Origin: Streptomyces sp. NBC_01669
GTDB taxonomy: Bacteria; Actinomycetota; Actinomycetes; Streptomycetales; Streptomycetaceae
Reading direction: 5' to 3'
Length of the DNA stretch: 64,000 bases
NCBI RefSeq assembly: GCF_026339735.1
Contig: NZ_JAPEQG010000001.1
Coordinates: 1,116,001-1,180,000, forward strand
Shown here: piece by piece, positions 9,633 to 18,291 of the stretch
Layout: every line of letters begins with the position of its first letter
Numbering within the stretch: position 1 is the stretch's first letter
Notes under the pieces: model-generated
What the model saw: only the letters and a program-made list of their open reading frames with translations
Database searches by the model: none
What the model was told of the DNA's origin: nothing
Made by a program: the position numbers and the translations under genes

Positions 9633-10442
9633 ATGCCCCCGACATCCGCCGGTCACACCGCCTTCGCCCCGCAGGCCCTCGCCCGCGTCCGGGCGGACTC
9701 CCCTCTGGTTCAGTGCCTGACCAACTCGGTGGTCACGGGCTTCACCGCCAACGTCCTGCTGGCGCTGGGCGCCTCACCGGCCATGGTCGACATTCCGGAA
9801 GAGGCCGGCCCGTTCGCCCGGATCGCCTCGGGTGTCCTGATCAATCTCGGCACCCCGCACGCGGAGCAGCGCTCCGCCATGGTCGAGGCCGCGCGGGCAG
9901 CGACGTCGGCCGGTACGCCGTGGGTCCTCGACCCGGTGGCGGTCGGCGCGCTGCCGGTGCGCACCGCGCTGGCACGCGAGCTCCTGGAGCTGCGACCCAC
10001 GGTGATCCGGGGCAACGCGTCCGAGATCATCGCGCTCGCGGGCGCGGGCGACGGCGGCCGCGGCGTGGACTCCTCCCACGGCGTCGAGGCCGCCGAGGAA
10101 TCAGCACGCGGGCTGGCCCGTACAACCGACTGTGTGGTCGCCGTCTCCGGACCCGTGGACTTCGTCACCGACGGGGTTCGCAGCGCCCGGATCGCCAACG
10201 GGGACGCCCTGTTGACCCGGGTGACAGGTGGCGGCTGCGCGCTGGGTGCGGTGATGGCAGCCTTCGCAGCGGTCGACGAGGACCGGTTCGCCGCGGTGGT
10301 GGCCGCCGTCGCCGCGTACACGGTCGCCGCCGAGCCGGCCGCGAAGGAGGCCTCCGGGCCCGGCGGCTTCGCCGTCGCGTTCCTGGACGCGCTCGCCGCG
10401 CTGGAGGAAGCGGACCTCGCCGAGCGGGCGGCTCTCTCGTGA
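9633..10442 (+). CDS. thiM: Hydroxyethylthiazole kinase
   Basis: A 269-aa ThiM that phosphorylates 4-methyl-5-(2-hydroxyethyl)thiazole for thiamine salvage. Family marks include [20 protein letters not shown] near the N-terminus, [22 protein letters not shown], and [15 protein letters not shown] with the conserved active-site Cys and the anion-hole glycines. Length is normal. It starts 68 bases after cytX with ATG 9633 and overlaps thiE by four bases, so the two are translationally coupled and share the upstream TPP riboswitch. Confidence 0.92.
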   Translation: MPPTSAGHTAFAPQALARVRADSPLVQCLTNSVVTGFTANVLLALGASPAMVDIPEEAGPFARIASGVLINLGTPHAEQRSAMVEAARAATSAGTPWVLDPVAVGALPVRTALARELLELRPTVIRGNASEIIALAGAGDGGRGVDSSHGVEAAEESARGLARTTDCVVAVSGPVDFVTDGVRSARIANGDALLTRVTGGGCALGAVMAAFAAVDEDRFAAVVAAVAAYTVAAEPAAKEASGPGGFAVAFLDALAALEEADLAERAALS

Positions 10443-11116
10443 CCACGACACCGGTGGATCTGTCGGTCTACCTGGTTACGGACACAGCCCAGTGCACGGC
10501 CCGCGGCCGGAGCGTGGCCGAGACCGTCGCCCTGGCAGTGGCCGGAGGTGTCACCGCCGTGCAGATCCGGGAGAAGCACGCCACCGGGAGGGAGTTCCTG
10601 CGTACGGTTCTGGAGGTGGCCGACGTCCTCCCCGAACGAGTGACGCTGATCGTCAACGACCGGGTGGACGTGTATCTGGCGGCCCGAGCCGCCGGCGCAC
10701 GCGTGACGGGGGTTCACGTCGGCCAGTCGGATCTACCGCCGGCCGCCGTGCGCGAAATGATCGGAGAGCACGCGGTGCTGGGCCTGAGTGCGGCTACCCC
10801 CGATCAACTGCGCGCCGCCGCCGAGGAGCCGGCACGCGTCCACCACGTCGGCATCGGCGCACTGCACGCGACCCGGACCAAGGCGGACGCCCCGGCCCCA
10901 CTCGGCCATGCCGGCTTCGCCCGCCTCGCCCGGCTCAGCGACCTGCCCGCCGTGGCCATCGGCGGCGTCACCCCGGCCGATCTGCCGCTCCTGCGGAATT
11001 CAGGGGCAGCGGGAGCCGCCGCCGTCTCCGGCATCTGCGCCGCCGAGGACCCTCGCGCGTCGGCCCGCGCGTACGCCCGGGCATGGCTCCGTACCCGAAG
11101 CGAGAACCTCACATGA
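10439..11116 (+). CDS. thiE: Thiamine-phosphate synthase
   Basis: A 225-aa ThiE that joins HMP-pyrophosphate and thiazole phosphate to thiamine phosphate. It has the TIM-barrel signatures [64 protein letters not shown] (phosphate/thiazole-binding loop) and [10 protein letters not shown]. The GTG start at 10439 overlaps the thiM stop as GTGA. Its own stop overlaps the ATG of a thiD remnant, so the original operon order was cytX-thiM-thiE-thiD. Confidence 0.92.
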   Translation: MTTTPVDLSVYLVTDTAQCTARGRSVAETVALAVAGGVTAVQIREKHATGREFLRTVLEVADVLPERVTLIVNDRVDVYLAARAAGARVTGVHVGQSDLPPAAVREMIGEHAVLGLSAATPDQLRAAAEEPARVHHVGIGALHATRTKADAPAPLGHAGFARLARLSDLPAVAIGGVTPADLPLLRNSGAAGAAAVSGICAAEDPRASARAYARAWLRTRSENLT

Positions 11117-11193
11117 CCGCGTCGGCCCGCGTGCTGCCGATCGCCGGATGCGACTCCGGCACAGGAGCCGGAGTCCAGGCCGGCCCGCACTAG
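11113..11193 (+). pseudogene. thiD: thiD 5' stub (HMP / HMP-phosphate kinase remnant)
   Basis: ATG at 11113 overlaps the thiE stop (ATGA). The 26 codons read [20 protein letters not shown] then VQAGPH and a stop. This is the N-terminus of ThiD, whose usual start is a hydrophobic strand, then IAGSDSGGGAGIQAD. Everything after the Q-A pair is lost, including the nucleotide site. The salvage operon therefore lacks its own HMP(-P) kinase and must rely on another thiD elsewhere, or the imported HMP cannot be used. The stub is too short to be active. Confidence 0.75.
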
Positions 11194-11221
11194 GAGTGGC
11201 ACGTACGCAACCGGTCAAACC

Positions 11222-11345
11222 TCATTGGCTCACCGAAGCTGTTGCGGACGAACGTGACTTGCTCGCCTTCTTGCGAGCACGGTGAGCGGCCGCCTTCACC
11301 CTGTTTCCGCACGGGTCCATGGCACACCACTCACGGCGGCCGCCA
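11222..11345 (-). pseudogene. CGNR zinc-finger protein, C-terminal remnant
   Basis: Minus strand: GGRREWCAMDPCGNRVKAAA followed by HRARKK and a stop at 11222. This is the treble-clef CGNR zinc finger (C-x4-CGNR) that ends ABATE/CGNR transcription factors. The ABATE domain that should precede it is not recognisable; the open frame continues upstream to 11536 but without family similarity that I can see. It is probably a broken regulator gene. It lies 28 bases after the thiD stub, in the same zone of deletion. Confidence 0.55.
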
Positions 11346-11809
11346 TGTGACTGATCGACCCGTCGACGCGGGGCGAGAGGGCCGACGAACTCCATGATGC
11401 CGATGGACTTGATCGCGCCCAGCGAGAAATTCTCGCCCCGGGGCCGAGTGTCGGCATGTGCCTCCTTGGAGGAGCTCACAAAATGGGCCGCCCGCCAGGG
11501 ATTACGGGACAGCCCTTTGGGCTGAAGTGCCTTCACCAGGCTCCGACGGGAGCGAGCTGTCGTACGCGCGCCGAAGTGGGTTCTGAGGTGTGGTCAGCGC
11601 CGTCCTGCCCTGCGGGGGGAGGCTGGCCCGCCGTGCTCTGTGGGAGCGGCCGGGCGCGCGGTAGTGCGGTCAGTCGGCGGCCTCGGTGGCAGCGAGCGAC
11701 CTTCGATGCGCGTCGCGCGGCGGATTTTCCGGGCCTGGACCAGCACCCCGCCGTCTCAAGGTCCACCCCGGACCACGGACACCCTTCGCCCCGGCCGGAC
11801 GCGTCACGA
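11346..11809. other. Intergenic, no gene recognised
   Basis: Open frames run across this stretch on both strands because of GC bias, but none shows a family motif, a credible ribosome-binding site or conserved protein features. It lies between the CGNR remnant and the 3' end of the marR gene, and probably holds degraded sequence. Confidence 0.4.
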
Positions 11810-12334
11810 TCAGCTGTGGTTCGCCTGGCCGGCGGTCGCGACATGCCGGAGTGTGGCTGTGAGTTGGGTGAGGTCCTGGCCGCTGAAGTGGTCGACGAGG
11901 TGCCGTCGCACGCTGGAAAGATGCGTCGGCCAGGCCTGTTCCAGCCGGGCAAGCCCGACCTCGGTCAGTGCGGCGTTCCATCCGCGCCCGTCCTGGGTGC
12001 ACTTGGCACGTTGGACCCAGCCTCGCTTCTCAAGTCGGATGACGACGCGGGTCATCCCGCTGAGGGAGAGATGGCAGGCGGCAGCGAGTTCGCTCATCCG
12101 CATCAGCTTCCCGGGAGCCTCGGACAGGTGCATCAGAGGCGTGTATTCGTAAAGCGGCAGCCCCGCTTCGCGCACCATGTCGGCGTCGACCACTCGTGGC
12201 AGCGCCAGCAGTACACGGCTCAGCGCACGCACGAACGCTTCCTCGTTCGGGTCGAGGGGTTGTGAGCTGCTGTCGGTTTGCTGCGCTGAAGTGAGTTGTG
12301 GTGAGCGGGAGTGAGCCCCTGTCGGCGGGTTCAT
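11810..12334 (-). CDS. MarR-family transcriptional regulator
   Basis: Up to 174 aa. The winged helix reads LRMSELAAACHLSLSGMTRV-type sequence (here MRMSELAAACHLSLSGMTRV, then VIRLEKRGWVQR and the wing DGRGWNAALTEVG). The N-terminal dimerisation helix (LDPNEEAFVRALSRVLLALP) and LPLYEYTPLMHLSEAPGKL match the Streptomyces MarR subgroup. The first about 25 residues are Ser/Thr/Gln-rich, and ATG 12334 lacks a Shine-Dalgarno sequence. Its 5' end overlaps the presumed left end of the TnpB element, so the original start may have been displaced by that insertion. Confidence 0.82.
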   Translation of the reverse strand: MNPPTGAHSRSPQLTSAQQTDSSSQPLDPNEEAFVRALSRVLLALPRVVDADMVREAGLPLYEYTPLMHLSEAPGKLMRMSELAAACHLSLSGMTRVVIRLEKRGWVQRAKCTQDGRGWNAALTEVGLARLEQAWPTHLSSVRRHLVDHFSGQDLTQLTATLRHVATAGQANHS

Positions 12335-12486
12335 GGGGGAACGGGGGTTCTGGGGTCGAATGGGTGACCTTGGTGGCTGTTGCTCGTTGGGCTGGGTGGC
12401 AGGTGTTCGGCCTTGAGGGAGGGGGTGATGTGGTGGGTGGTTTGCGGGAGTTGGCGGCGTCCTTCGTGGTGTCCGGGCCTGCGGGG

Positions 12487-14061
12487 GTGGCGATCCGGGA
12501 CCGCCTCAAGCACCTCACCCCCCAGGACGAGAAAGTCCTGCGCGCGGTCGGTGAGCACCAGGGTGCGCTCGCTTCCCGTGATCTCAAGACTCGCTGCGCG
12601 GACGGTCTGGATCACAGCACCGATGCGTGGGCGGCGCGTAAGCGGGAGCTGACGAAGGAGTCGTCGTCCAGGATCGCCGGGGCCATCACGAGGGCCACCC
12701 ACGATCAGTGGGGACTCGCCCGGCGTTGCCAGGCCGCGCACGTCCGTGTCCTCGACGCGGGTATCAAGATGGTTCGGCATCGGCTGTCCCTCCCGATCGG
12801 GGAGAAGGGCACCAAGCGCGCGGCGGGCGGTTACCGGTCGAAGGGCGAGTGGTTCCGCAAGTCCCGTCGCCTCGCAGCACTGGAGGCGCGGCACGCTGCT
12901 GCTGTCGCCGAGTGGCAGGCCGGACGGGTGCGGGTGGTGCGGGGCGGTAAACGGCTCCTCAACACCCGCCACCACCTCACCCAGGCCCAGCTCACCGAGG
13001 ACCAGTGGCGGGCTCGCTGGGAGGTGGAACGCTGGTTTCTTGCCGCCGACGGTGAGTCGGGAAAGCGGTTCGGGAACGAGACGATCCGCGTCACCCCGGA
13101 CGGCGAAGTGTCCATCAAACTGCCTGCCCCGCTCGCGCACCTGGCCAACGCCCGGCACGGCCGCTACACCCTCACCTCCACCGTGGCGTTCGCGCACCGG
13201 GGCGCGGAGTGGGCCGACCGCATCGAAGCGAACCGGGCCGTCGCCTACCGCATCCACCTCGATACGAAGCGAGGCCGCTGGTACCTCACCGCTTCCTGGC
13301 AACGCCCCGTCGTGAAGACGATCCCGCTCGCCGCCGCCCGCACCCAGGGTGTGATCGGCGTCGACACCAACGCCGACCACTTCGCCGCCTACCGCCTCGA
13401 CCGGCACGGCAATCCGGTCGGTGACCCGCACCGCTTCCCCTACGACCTGTCCGGCACCGCCGCTCACCGCGACGCCCAGATCCGCCACGCACTGACCCGG
13501 TTGATCAACTGGGCGGTGCGTGCCGGGGTCGCCGCGATCGGCATCGAAGACCTCGACTTCACCACCGAGAAGACCCGGGAGAAGCACGGCCGCCGCAAGA
13601 GGTTCCGGCAGCTCATCTCCGGCATCCCGACCGGCAAGCTCAAGGCCCGACTGGTGTCGATGGCCGCCGAACACGGCCTGAGCATTGTCGCGGTCGACCC
13701 CGCCTACACCAGCATGTGGGGTGCCCAGCACTGGCAGAAACCACTGACCACCCCCCACCGAAAGATGTCCCGTCACGATGCCGCCGGCATCGCGATCGGA
13801 CGACGCGCCCTCGGACACCCGGTCCGGCGTCGGACGGCACCGCCCCCACACGACCGGAGCGATCGTGCGGGGCATCGGACCGTCCAGGCCGAACCAGGTG
13901 GCCGGGGGCGTGAGGGAACCCGCCCGCCCGCAACGGATCACGCCCCTGGAGGCGTGCCGCCGAGCGGGACGCGAAAGCGGGAACCCAGCGCATCCAACAC
14001 CGTTCGGGATGCGCGCAGTACGCAGCAGTGGGTCCAGGACTCACTTATGCGCACTGGTTAG
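12487..14061 (+). CDS. tnpB: TnpB-type RNA-guided endonuclease (IS605 OrfB family)
   Basis: The full-length copy. The conserved protein begins near GTG 12487 (VAIRDRLKHLTPQDEKVLRA); the open frame extends up to 12298, but that stretch looks non-coding. The RuvC-like catalytic triad is complete: D in GVIGVDTNADHFAAY, E in GIEDLDFTTEKTREK, D in MSRHDAAGIAIGRRAL. The usual zinc-ribbon cysteines after PAYTS are absent (here PAYTSMWGAQHW), as in a subgroup of actinobacterial TnpB-like proteins. The last about 85 codons (Pro/Arg/Gly-rich) coincide with the conserved 3' element end and probably double as the omega-RNA. TnpB cuts DNA guided by that RNA and promotes element retention. Confidence 0.8.
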   Translation: MAIRDRLKHLTPQDEKVLRAVGEHQGALASRDLKTRCADGLDHSTDAWAARKRELTKESSSRIAGAITRATHDQWGLARRCQAAHVRVLDAGIKMVRHRLSLPIGEKGTKRAAGGYRSKGEWFRKSRRLAALEARHAAAVAEWQAGRVRVVRGGKRLLNTRHHLTQAQLTEDQWRARWEVERWFLAADGESGKRFGNETIRVTPDGEVSIKLPAPLAHLANARHGRYTLTSTVAFAHRGAEWADRIEANRAVAYRIHLDTKRGRWYLTASWQRPVVKTIPLAAARTQGVIGVDTNADHFAAYRLDRHGNPVGDPHRFPYDLSGTAAHRDAQIRHALTRLINWAVRAGVAAIGIEDLDFTTEKTREKHGRRKRFRQLISGIPTGKLKARLVSMAAEHGLSIVAVDPAYTSMWGAQHWQKPLTTPHRKMSRHDAAGIAIGRRALGHPVRRRTAPPPHDRSDRAGHRTVQAEPGGRGREGTRPPATDHAPGGVPPSGTRKREPSASNTVRDARSTQQWVQDSLMRTG

Positions 14062-14068
14062 GAACGGT
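13810..14068 (+). ncRNA. Putative omega-RNA / right end of TnpB copy 2
   Basis: Matches the 3' end of copy 1 closely except for an in-frame gap of about 39 bases near its start. The stop codon of the frame lies inside GGTTAGGAAC, the shared right end. The following bases (TGCAGTGGCTGC) differ from copy 1 (CAGGCCGAACGG) and would be the locus-specific guide if this works like known TnpB systems. Inferred, not shown. Confidence 0.35.
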
Positions 14069-14473
14069 TGCAGTGGCTGCTCTTCGGAGGGCATCCCGCC
14101 ACTCTAGCTCCTTGACGGGTCAACGAGTTGGCATCCGCTTGTCGCGGCCGCGCGCACACCTCGGGCCCCTTTGCCGTCCGCCGGATGCGCTCCACCAGCC
14201 GGCCCGTCCACGGCGGATTCCTCGCCGACGGCCACGAGGTGCCCGGCACGGATGCGGCCATCGCCATATTGAGGGACACCGGCACCAGGGCTGGTCGAAG
14301 CCGATTGGCGCCACGGTACAAGCCCCGCGTGACGATCCGCACACCCTTCCCAGCGCCGACCCTGTACGTCGGCCGAGCCGCATCCGCCTGACGCCCCCGC
14401 GCGACTTCCCGCCTCGGCCGATCCGAGGCGGCGATCCGCCCTGCGGTGATCAGCCCCGTGGCGCCGCACACCT
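14069..14473. other. Intergenic, no gene recognised
   Basis: Short frames exist on both strands, but none carries a motif I recognise. The right edge (14474 onward) is the wrbA promoter/operator. Confidence 0.4.
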
Positions 14474-14520
14474 TTGACAGTTCTCGACCGGTCGTCTAGT
14501 TTTGAATAGTCGACCGGTCG
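14474..14520 (+). promoter_or_regulatory. wrbA promoter with two TetR operators
   Basis: A -35 TTGACA (14474-14479) and -10 TAGTTT (14497-14502) are separated by 17 bases. One palindromic CGACCGGTCG fills the spacer (14485-14494) and a second follows the -10 (14511-14520), so a bound repressor would block RNA polymerase. The same paired sites occur at 19051-19083 and 20014-20046. Confidence 0.8.
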
Positions 14521-14576
14521 GCTAGCCCATCGGCGACTACCTCCTCCACTTACCCCGCAACGAAACGGAGAGCCCC

Positions 14577-15185
14577 ATGACCACCCCCGTGAAGCTCGCA
14601 ATCGTCTACTACTCCGCCACCGGCACCATCACCGAGATCGCCAAGGAACTGCACGACGTCGGCATCAAGTCCGGCGCCGAGGTCCGCCTGCTCAAGGCCG
14701 CCGAGCTGGCCCCGCAGGCCGCCATCGACTCCAACCCCGCCTGGGCCGCCAACCACACCGCCACCGCCCACATCGCGGTGGCCACCCCCGAGGACGTCGA
14801 GTGGGCCGACGCCGTGATCTTCGGCACCCCCACCCGCTTCGGTAACGTCTCCTCGCAGCTCAAGCAGTTCATCGACACCCTTGGCGGCCTGTGGGCCCAG
14901 GGCAAGCTGGCCGACAAGGTCTACAGCGGCTTCGTCTCCACGGCCACCCCTCACGCCGGCCAGGAATCCACCCTGCTCGCCCTTTACAACTCCGTCCACC
15001 ACTTCGGTGGCATCACCGTCACCCCCGGCTTCACCGACCCCGCCAAGTTCGTCGACGGCAACCCCTACGGCACCTCCCACGTGGACGCCCAGGGCAACAA
15101 CCCCGTCAACGACACCACCCGCACCGCCGCCCGCATCCAGGCCGAACGCGTCGTGAAGATCGCCGCACAGCTCAAGGCCGCCTGA
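14577..15185 (+). CDS. wrbA: NAD(P)H:quinone oxidoreductase, WrbA family
   Basis: A 202-aa flavodoxin-fold enzyme that reduces quinones by two electrons using FMN and NAD(P)H. Visible marks are LAIVYYSATGTITEIAKEL (FMN phosphate loop), GTPTRFGNVSSQLKQFIDT (isoalloxazine loop, WrbA-specific), SGFVSTATPHAGQESTLLAL and the GTSHVDAQGNNPVN tail typical of type IV enzymes. The start ATG 14577 follows ACGGAGAG. Transcription appears repressed by the TetR protein encoded at 20059, whose operator sequence is duplicated in this promoter. Role: detoxification of quinones or other electrophiles. Confidence 0.93.
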   Translation: MTTPVKLAIVYYSATGTITEIAKELHDVGIKSGAEVRLLKAAELAPQAAIDSNPAWAANHTATAHIAVATPEDVEWADAVIFGTPTRFGNVSSQLKQFIDTLGGLWAQGKLADKVYSGFVSTATPHAGQESTLLALYNSVHHFGGITVTPGFTDPAKFVDGNPYGTSHVDAQGNNPVNDTTRTAARIQAERVVKIAAQLKAA

Positions 15186-15480
15186 CCGTCCACCGGTACG
15201 GGCCCCGACGTCGGCGCCGCCGGTATCGGGGCCCCGAGCCACCGCTTGCTCCGCACCGACCCGGGGGTCCCCTGCGGGCAACCGCGCCGGTGCAACGACT
15301 CCCCGAAGCCGCATCCGGGCTCTTCGGGTGTGCAGGGAGTTCGCCGCCGGTGGACCCGCCCGCGCACCGGACGCCCCACCCATGCATCGCCGAGGGCTGT
15401 CACCGAGGACTGCCGGTGAAGTCCGACGCCGGGTCAGTCCTCACAGGTCGCCGCACGAGAAGCCCGAGTCGCCCAAGCGT

Positions 15481-15717
15481 GTCCCACCCGCGAGCAGCAG
15501 ATCGCGAGGGAGGAGTACGCCGCATCCGAGGCCCGCCCCGAAGGGCTCGGTTTCCGGGTCGGCGGGCGCGTCCACGGCAACACCTTCGAGCTCCACCACC
15601 TCCTGCACTTCCCCAAGGCCCGCGACCTCCAGGCCGAGCAGATGAATCTCGCCTTCCAGGTGAACTTCACAGAGGAGCGCTCGATCTACAACGAGGAGAC
15701 CCTGGCGAGCATGGCGG
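15481..15717 (+). pseudogene. FrnE/DsbA-like oxidoreductase, internal remnant
   Basis: In one frame the translation shows EGLGFRVGGRVHGNTFELHH then LLHFPKARDLQ, FQVNFTEERSIYNEETLASM. These match the alpha-helical insert of FrnE-like DsbA proteins (substrate helix with NTF-x-HHLLH and FxEERSI). The N-terminal thioredoxin part with the CxxC motif and the C-terminal strand are absent. On its right the sequence runs into an IS21 fragment, which suggests that insertion broke the gene. Non-functional. Confidence 0.6.
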
Positions 15718-15792
15718 TCTGGCTTCGTTCACTTCCACAGACAGCATTTGTTGATGAGTTCGAGCAGCGCTGTCGATCAAGGTGTGTGGTTT

Positions 15793-15942
15793 TTACTCGA
15801 CGCCTGGACGGCAGGAGAAGCTCTCAATGCCGTAAAGGTGATCCACCGGTCCGCCTCCACCCTTGCTCGGCTCAGCCCCAGCACGCGGGCGACAGCGGCC
15901 TTGAGGTTGTCGTAGCGGACCTTGCTGCGCGGAACTCCTCTG
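15793..15942 (-). pseudogene. IS21-family transposase (IstA) fragment
   Basis: The minus strand reads GVPRSKVRYDNLKAAVARVL then GLSRARVEADRW, matching the region around the second catalytic Asp (YDNLK) of IS21 IstA. After RW the similarity shifts frame to YGIESFSCRPGVE, where IstA has HYGIEPFYCxPG, so there is at least one frameshift, followed by a stop at 15793. No IstB is nearby. A dead scar next to the broken FrnE-like gene. Confidence 0.65.
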
Positions 15943-16110
15943 ATATGCGGGTCTCGATGTCAACCCACCGGTCGCGGTGAGGGGGCCCGGGTACCCGGTC
16001 TCACGCGATCTGGTCCGATGCCATCAAGGTTCAGCCCGCCGCAAGGTGTCAGTGAAGCTGCTCCGCGGCCCGAGGAAAGCATTGTCAGCGGCCGAGGTGA
16101 TACTGACGTG

Positions 16111-16752
16111 ATGAAGATGTCCTCCTCCACCGAAGCCAGTTCAGCCGAGCCTTCCCTCACCTGGGTCGAGTCGATGGGAGGCCCTCTGATCGCCGTTCCA
16201 GTTTCCGTATTGGACGGATGGCGTGGCTGCACGGAGTCGGGGATGGTCATCGGCGACGGGGACGTCCCGGACGACTACGACCGCGCCTGCAAGGTGGACG
16301 GCCTGGCCGGCGTGATTGCTGTCGGTGAGGAAGGCGCGCGAGGACTTGTCTTGGCAGACCAGCCCGCAACCACCTGCTATCTGCCGGAACATCACGCCTT
16401 CGTCCGGTGGCTCGGAGCCGGCTCCGAGGCCGATCTGATCGCCGCAGCCAAGGCTGTACTCACCGACCCCACCATCCCGTGGGAGGAGTGCGGTGTCTGG
16501 GAGACGAACGGCCCGGTGGTGCTCATGGATTCTGTCACCGCCGGAGTTGAGCTGGACGTCGAGTACCCCAACGGCGGAGGACTGCCGGAGCAGGCCTCTG
16601 TCCCGATACGACCAGGCCGCTGGACAGTCCGCGCCGTCCACGCTTCCCCGAACAACGACGTCTGGGTGGGGCTGGTCCAGCTTCTGCCCTCTGCCGGAGA
16701 CTCATTTCCATCGGGACAGCAGATCAGGAGACTTCCTCATCAAGTCGGCTGA
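16111..16752 (+). CDS. Immunity protein 21 (Imm21)-like
   Basis: A 213-aa soluble acidic protein. It has the Imm21 pattern: WVESMGGPLIAVPVSVLDGW at the start, GDVPDDYDRACKVDGLAGVI, ATTCYLPEHHAFVRWLGAGS, IPWEECGVWETNGPVVLMDS and VGLVQLLP near the end. Imm21 proteins are predicted to neutralise toxins of polymorphic toxin or contact-dependent systems, but no toxin gene is seen nearby, so it is an orphan. Close in-frame starts at 16111 and 16117 make the N-terminus uncertain. The last about 20 residues beyond LLPSAGD look like unrelated read-through. Confidence 0.72.
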   Translation: MKMSSSTEASSAEPSLTWVESMGGPLIAVPVSVLDGWRGCTESGMVIGDGDVPDDYDRACKVDGLAGVIAVGEEGARGLVLADQPATTCYLPEHHAFVRWLGAGSEADLIAAAKAVLTDPTIPWEECGVWETNGPVVLMDSVTAGVELDVEYPNGGGLPEQASVPIRPGRWTVRAVHASPNNDVWVGLVQLLPSAGDSFPSGQQIRRLPHQVG

Positions 16753-16979
16753 GGAGTCCGTCGAAGATCTGTTCCCGCGCCACCTAGAACCTTCCGGCGG
16801 CTCGGCACCGACACCCGGGTCGGGGCTTGTGGAGCAAGCTCCTATGACGGCACAAACGCCCGTCCGACCTCGTGCGTGGTGACGCCCGGAAGGCCGACAG
16901 ATCCCCAACAGGACGGTCGAAACGTCAGCCGGTCGGCGGGTCAGACCCGCCTGCGGCGTCACCACGAACATCATCGCTG

Positions 16980-17624
16980 TCAGTCGAAGACGGGACCGAC
17001 GGTGCGGCTGCGCTTGATCTCGTAGAAGCCCGGGGTGGAGGCGACGATGAGGGTGCCGTCCCACAGCCGTCCGGCCTGTTCGCCCTTGGGGGCGGGTGTG
17101 ACGACCGGGCCGAAGAAGGCGACCTGGCCGGTGTCGGTGTCCGGGCCCGGTACGGCGATGATGGGACTGCCGACCTCCTCGCCGACAAGAGCGAGGCCCT
17201 TCCGGTGCGAGGCGCGCAGCAGCTCGTCGTAGGCATCCGTGTCACCGGTGTCGGCAAGGTCCGCGGGCAGTCCGACGTCTCGCAGTGCGGCTTCGACGGT
17301 CGGGCGGGTCCTGGGCTGCTGCTGCTGGTGGAATCGGGTGCCGAGCGCGGTGTAGAGGGGCTCCAGCACCTCGGGGCCGTGGGCTTGCGAGGCCGCGGTC
17401 AGGACGCGGACCGGTGCCCATGCCTGTCCCATCAGGACACGGATGCGCTCGGGCAGTTCGTCGAGGCGGCCTTCGTTGAGGATGGCCAGGCTCATCACAT
17501 GCCAGGTGATGGCGACAGGCCGGGCCTTTTCGACCTCCAACATCCAGCGGGAGGTCAGCCAGGTCCACGGACACACGGGGTCGAACCAGAACTCGACGGG
17601 CGTGCGGGTGCGGGAGTCGTTCAC
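16980..17624 (-). CDS. DsbA-family oxidoreductase, mycothiol-dependent nitroreductase (Rv2466c)-like
   Basis: A 214-aa thioredoxin-fold protein starting at GTG 17624. The active site reads FWFDPVCPWTWLTSRWMLEV, a CPWT motif typical of the mycobacterial Rv2466c group, followed by the helical insert. The cis-Pro loop is EVGSPIIAVPGP. Family members use mycothiol as electron donor and act in oxidative-stress defence or nitro-compound reduction, which fits the quinone/electrophile theme of neighbouring wrbA and SDR genes. No CGACCGGTCG operator is seen before it, so it may be controlled separately. Confidence 0.82.
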   Translation of the reverse strand: MNDSRTRTPVEFWFDPVCPWTWLTSRWMLEVEKARPVAITWHVMSLAILNEGRLDELPERIRVLMGQAWAPVRVLTAASQAHGPEVLEPLYTALGTRFHQQQQPRTRPTVEAALRDVGLPADLADTGDTDAYDELLRASHRKGLALVGEEVGSPIIAVPGPDTDTGQVAFFGPVVTPAPKGEQAGRLWDGTLIVASTPGFYEIKRSRTVGPVFD

Positions 17625-17755
17625 GAGAGGATCCAAACGCGGTCGCGGAGCCCGCGGGACGGGCCAGGGATGGTTCAGCGGTCGGTGGGCAAGTCGGTGG
17701 ACGCCGTCAGGTCGGCCCACGCGGCGAGGTCGTCGCCACTCAGCTGCTCCGGCCT

Positions 17756-18002
17756 CTATTCGATCAGGCGCAGGGCGTCGGTGCCGAGCACGAAGCGGAC
17801 CGGCTGATTGTCGGCGTCCAGGACCCGCAGCAGTGCCTTGGCGGCTCGGGCCGGGCACCGGCCTGCCTGCCGCTTCGGGTGTGGCGGGCGGCACCGGATG
17901 GGATCGACGAGCGCCTCGTAGTCGGGGATGGTGCGCGGGACACGGGTCGTCGAGCGGCCGGCCCGGTCGGTGCGGAACGAGCCGAACGCGACGGGTCGGG
18001 GT
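17756..18002 (-). pseudogene. SDR-family oxidoreductase, C-terminal remnant
   Basis: The final about 80 codons of a short-chain dehydrogenase are readable on the minus strand: FRTDRAGRSTTRVP then TIPDYEALVDPIR, KRQAGRCPARAAKALLRVLD and PVRFVLGTDALRLIE with stop at 17756. This C-terminus (substrate lid, then AAKALL and the VLGTDAL strand) is typical of Streptomyces SDRs related to ketoreductases. The Rossmann and catalytic parts are missing upstream, so it is a fragment. Confidence 0.6.
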
Positions 18003-18291
18003 CTGCGGGGTGTGCCCCTCTCGCGCCCGGCGATGGCCGGTGCAGGTTCTGCGGTCGAAGGCTCATGGCTCCGATGCGGGTGCCGGATCGCGGCAGGGGC
18101 GTGGCACGTGTCCCTGCCGCAGATCGTGCGGACCGGCCCGGCCACGAGTGCGGCACCCGGCCCGTGTGCCGCCCCGACGGGCCGGTACATCGAGCCCTGC
18201 CACCCCGGCATGCCGCGCCCGGAGTGCTCCGCGGCTGCCGGGACGGGGCCTGCCCCCGCACGGTCGAGGGACAGGTAGCAGGGCCTGCGGC

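Larger units (their letters stand above)
12300..14068 (+). mobile_element. IS200/IS605-superfamily TnpB-only element, copy 2
   Basis: The right end is set at about 14068 because sequence identity with copy 1 (1918-2931, minus) continues through GGTTAGGAACGGT and then stops. The left end cannot be fixed, since copy 1 is truncated; it must lie upstream of the tnpB start and probably within the G-rich stretch 12290-12480. No tnpA is present, so movement would need a transposase in trans. Confidence 0.6.

Noticed and set aside
11456..12265. Plus-strand frame opposite marR
   Set aside because: Composition artefact; the minus strand carries the clear MarR fold.
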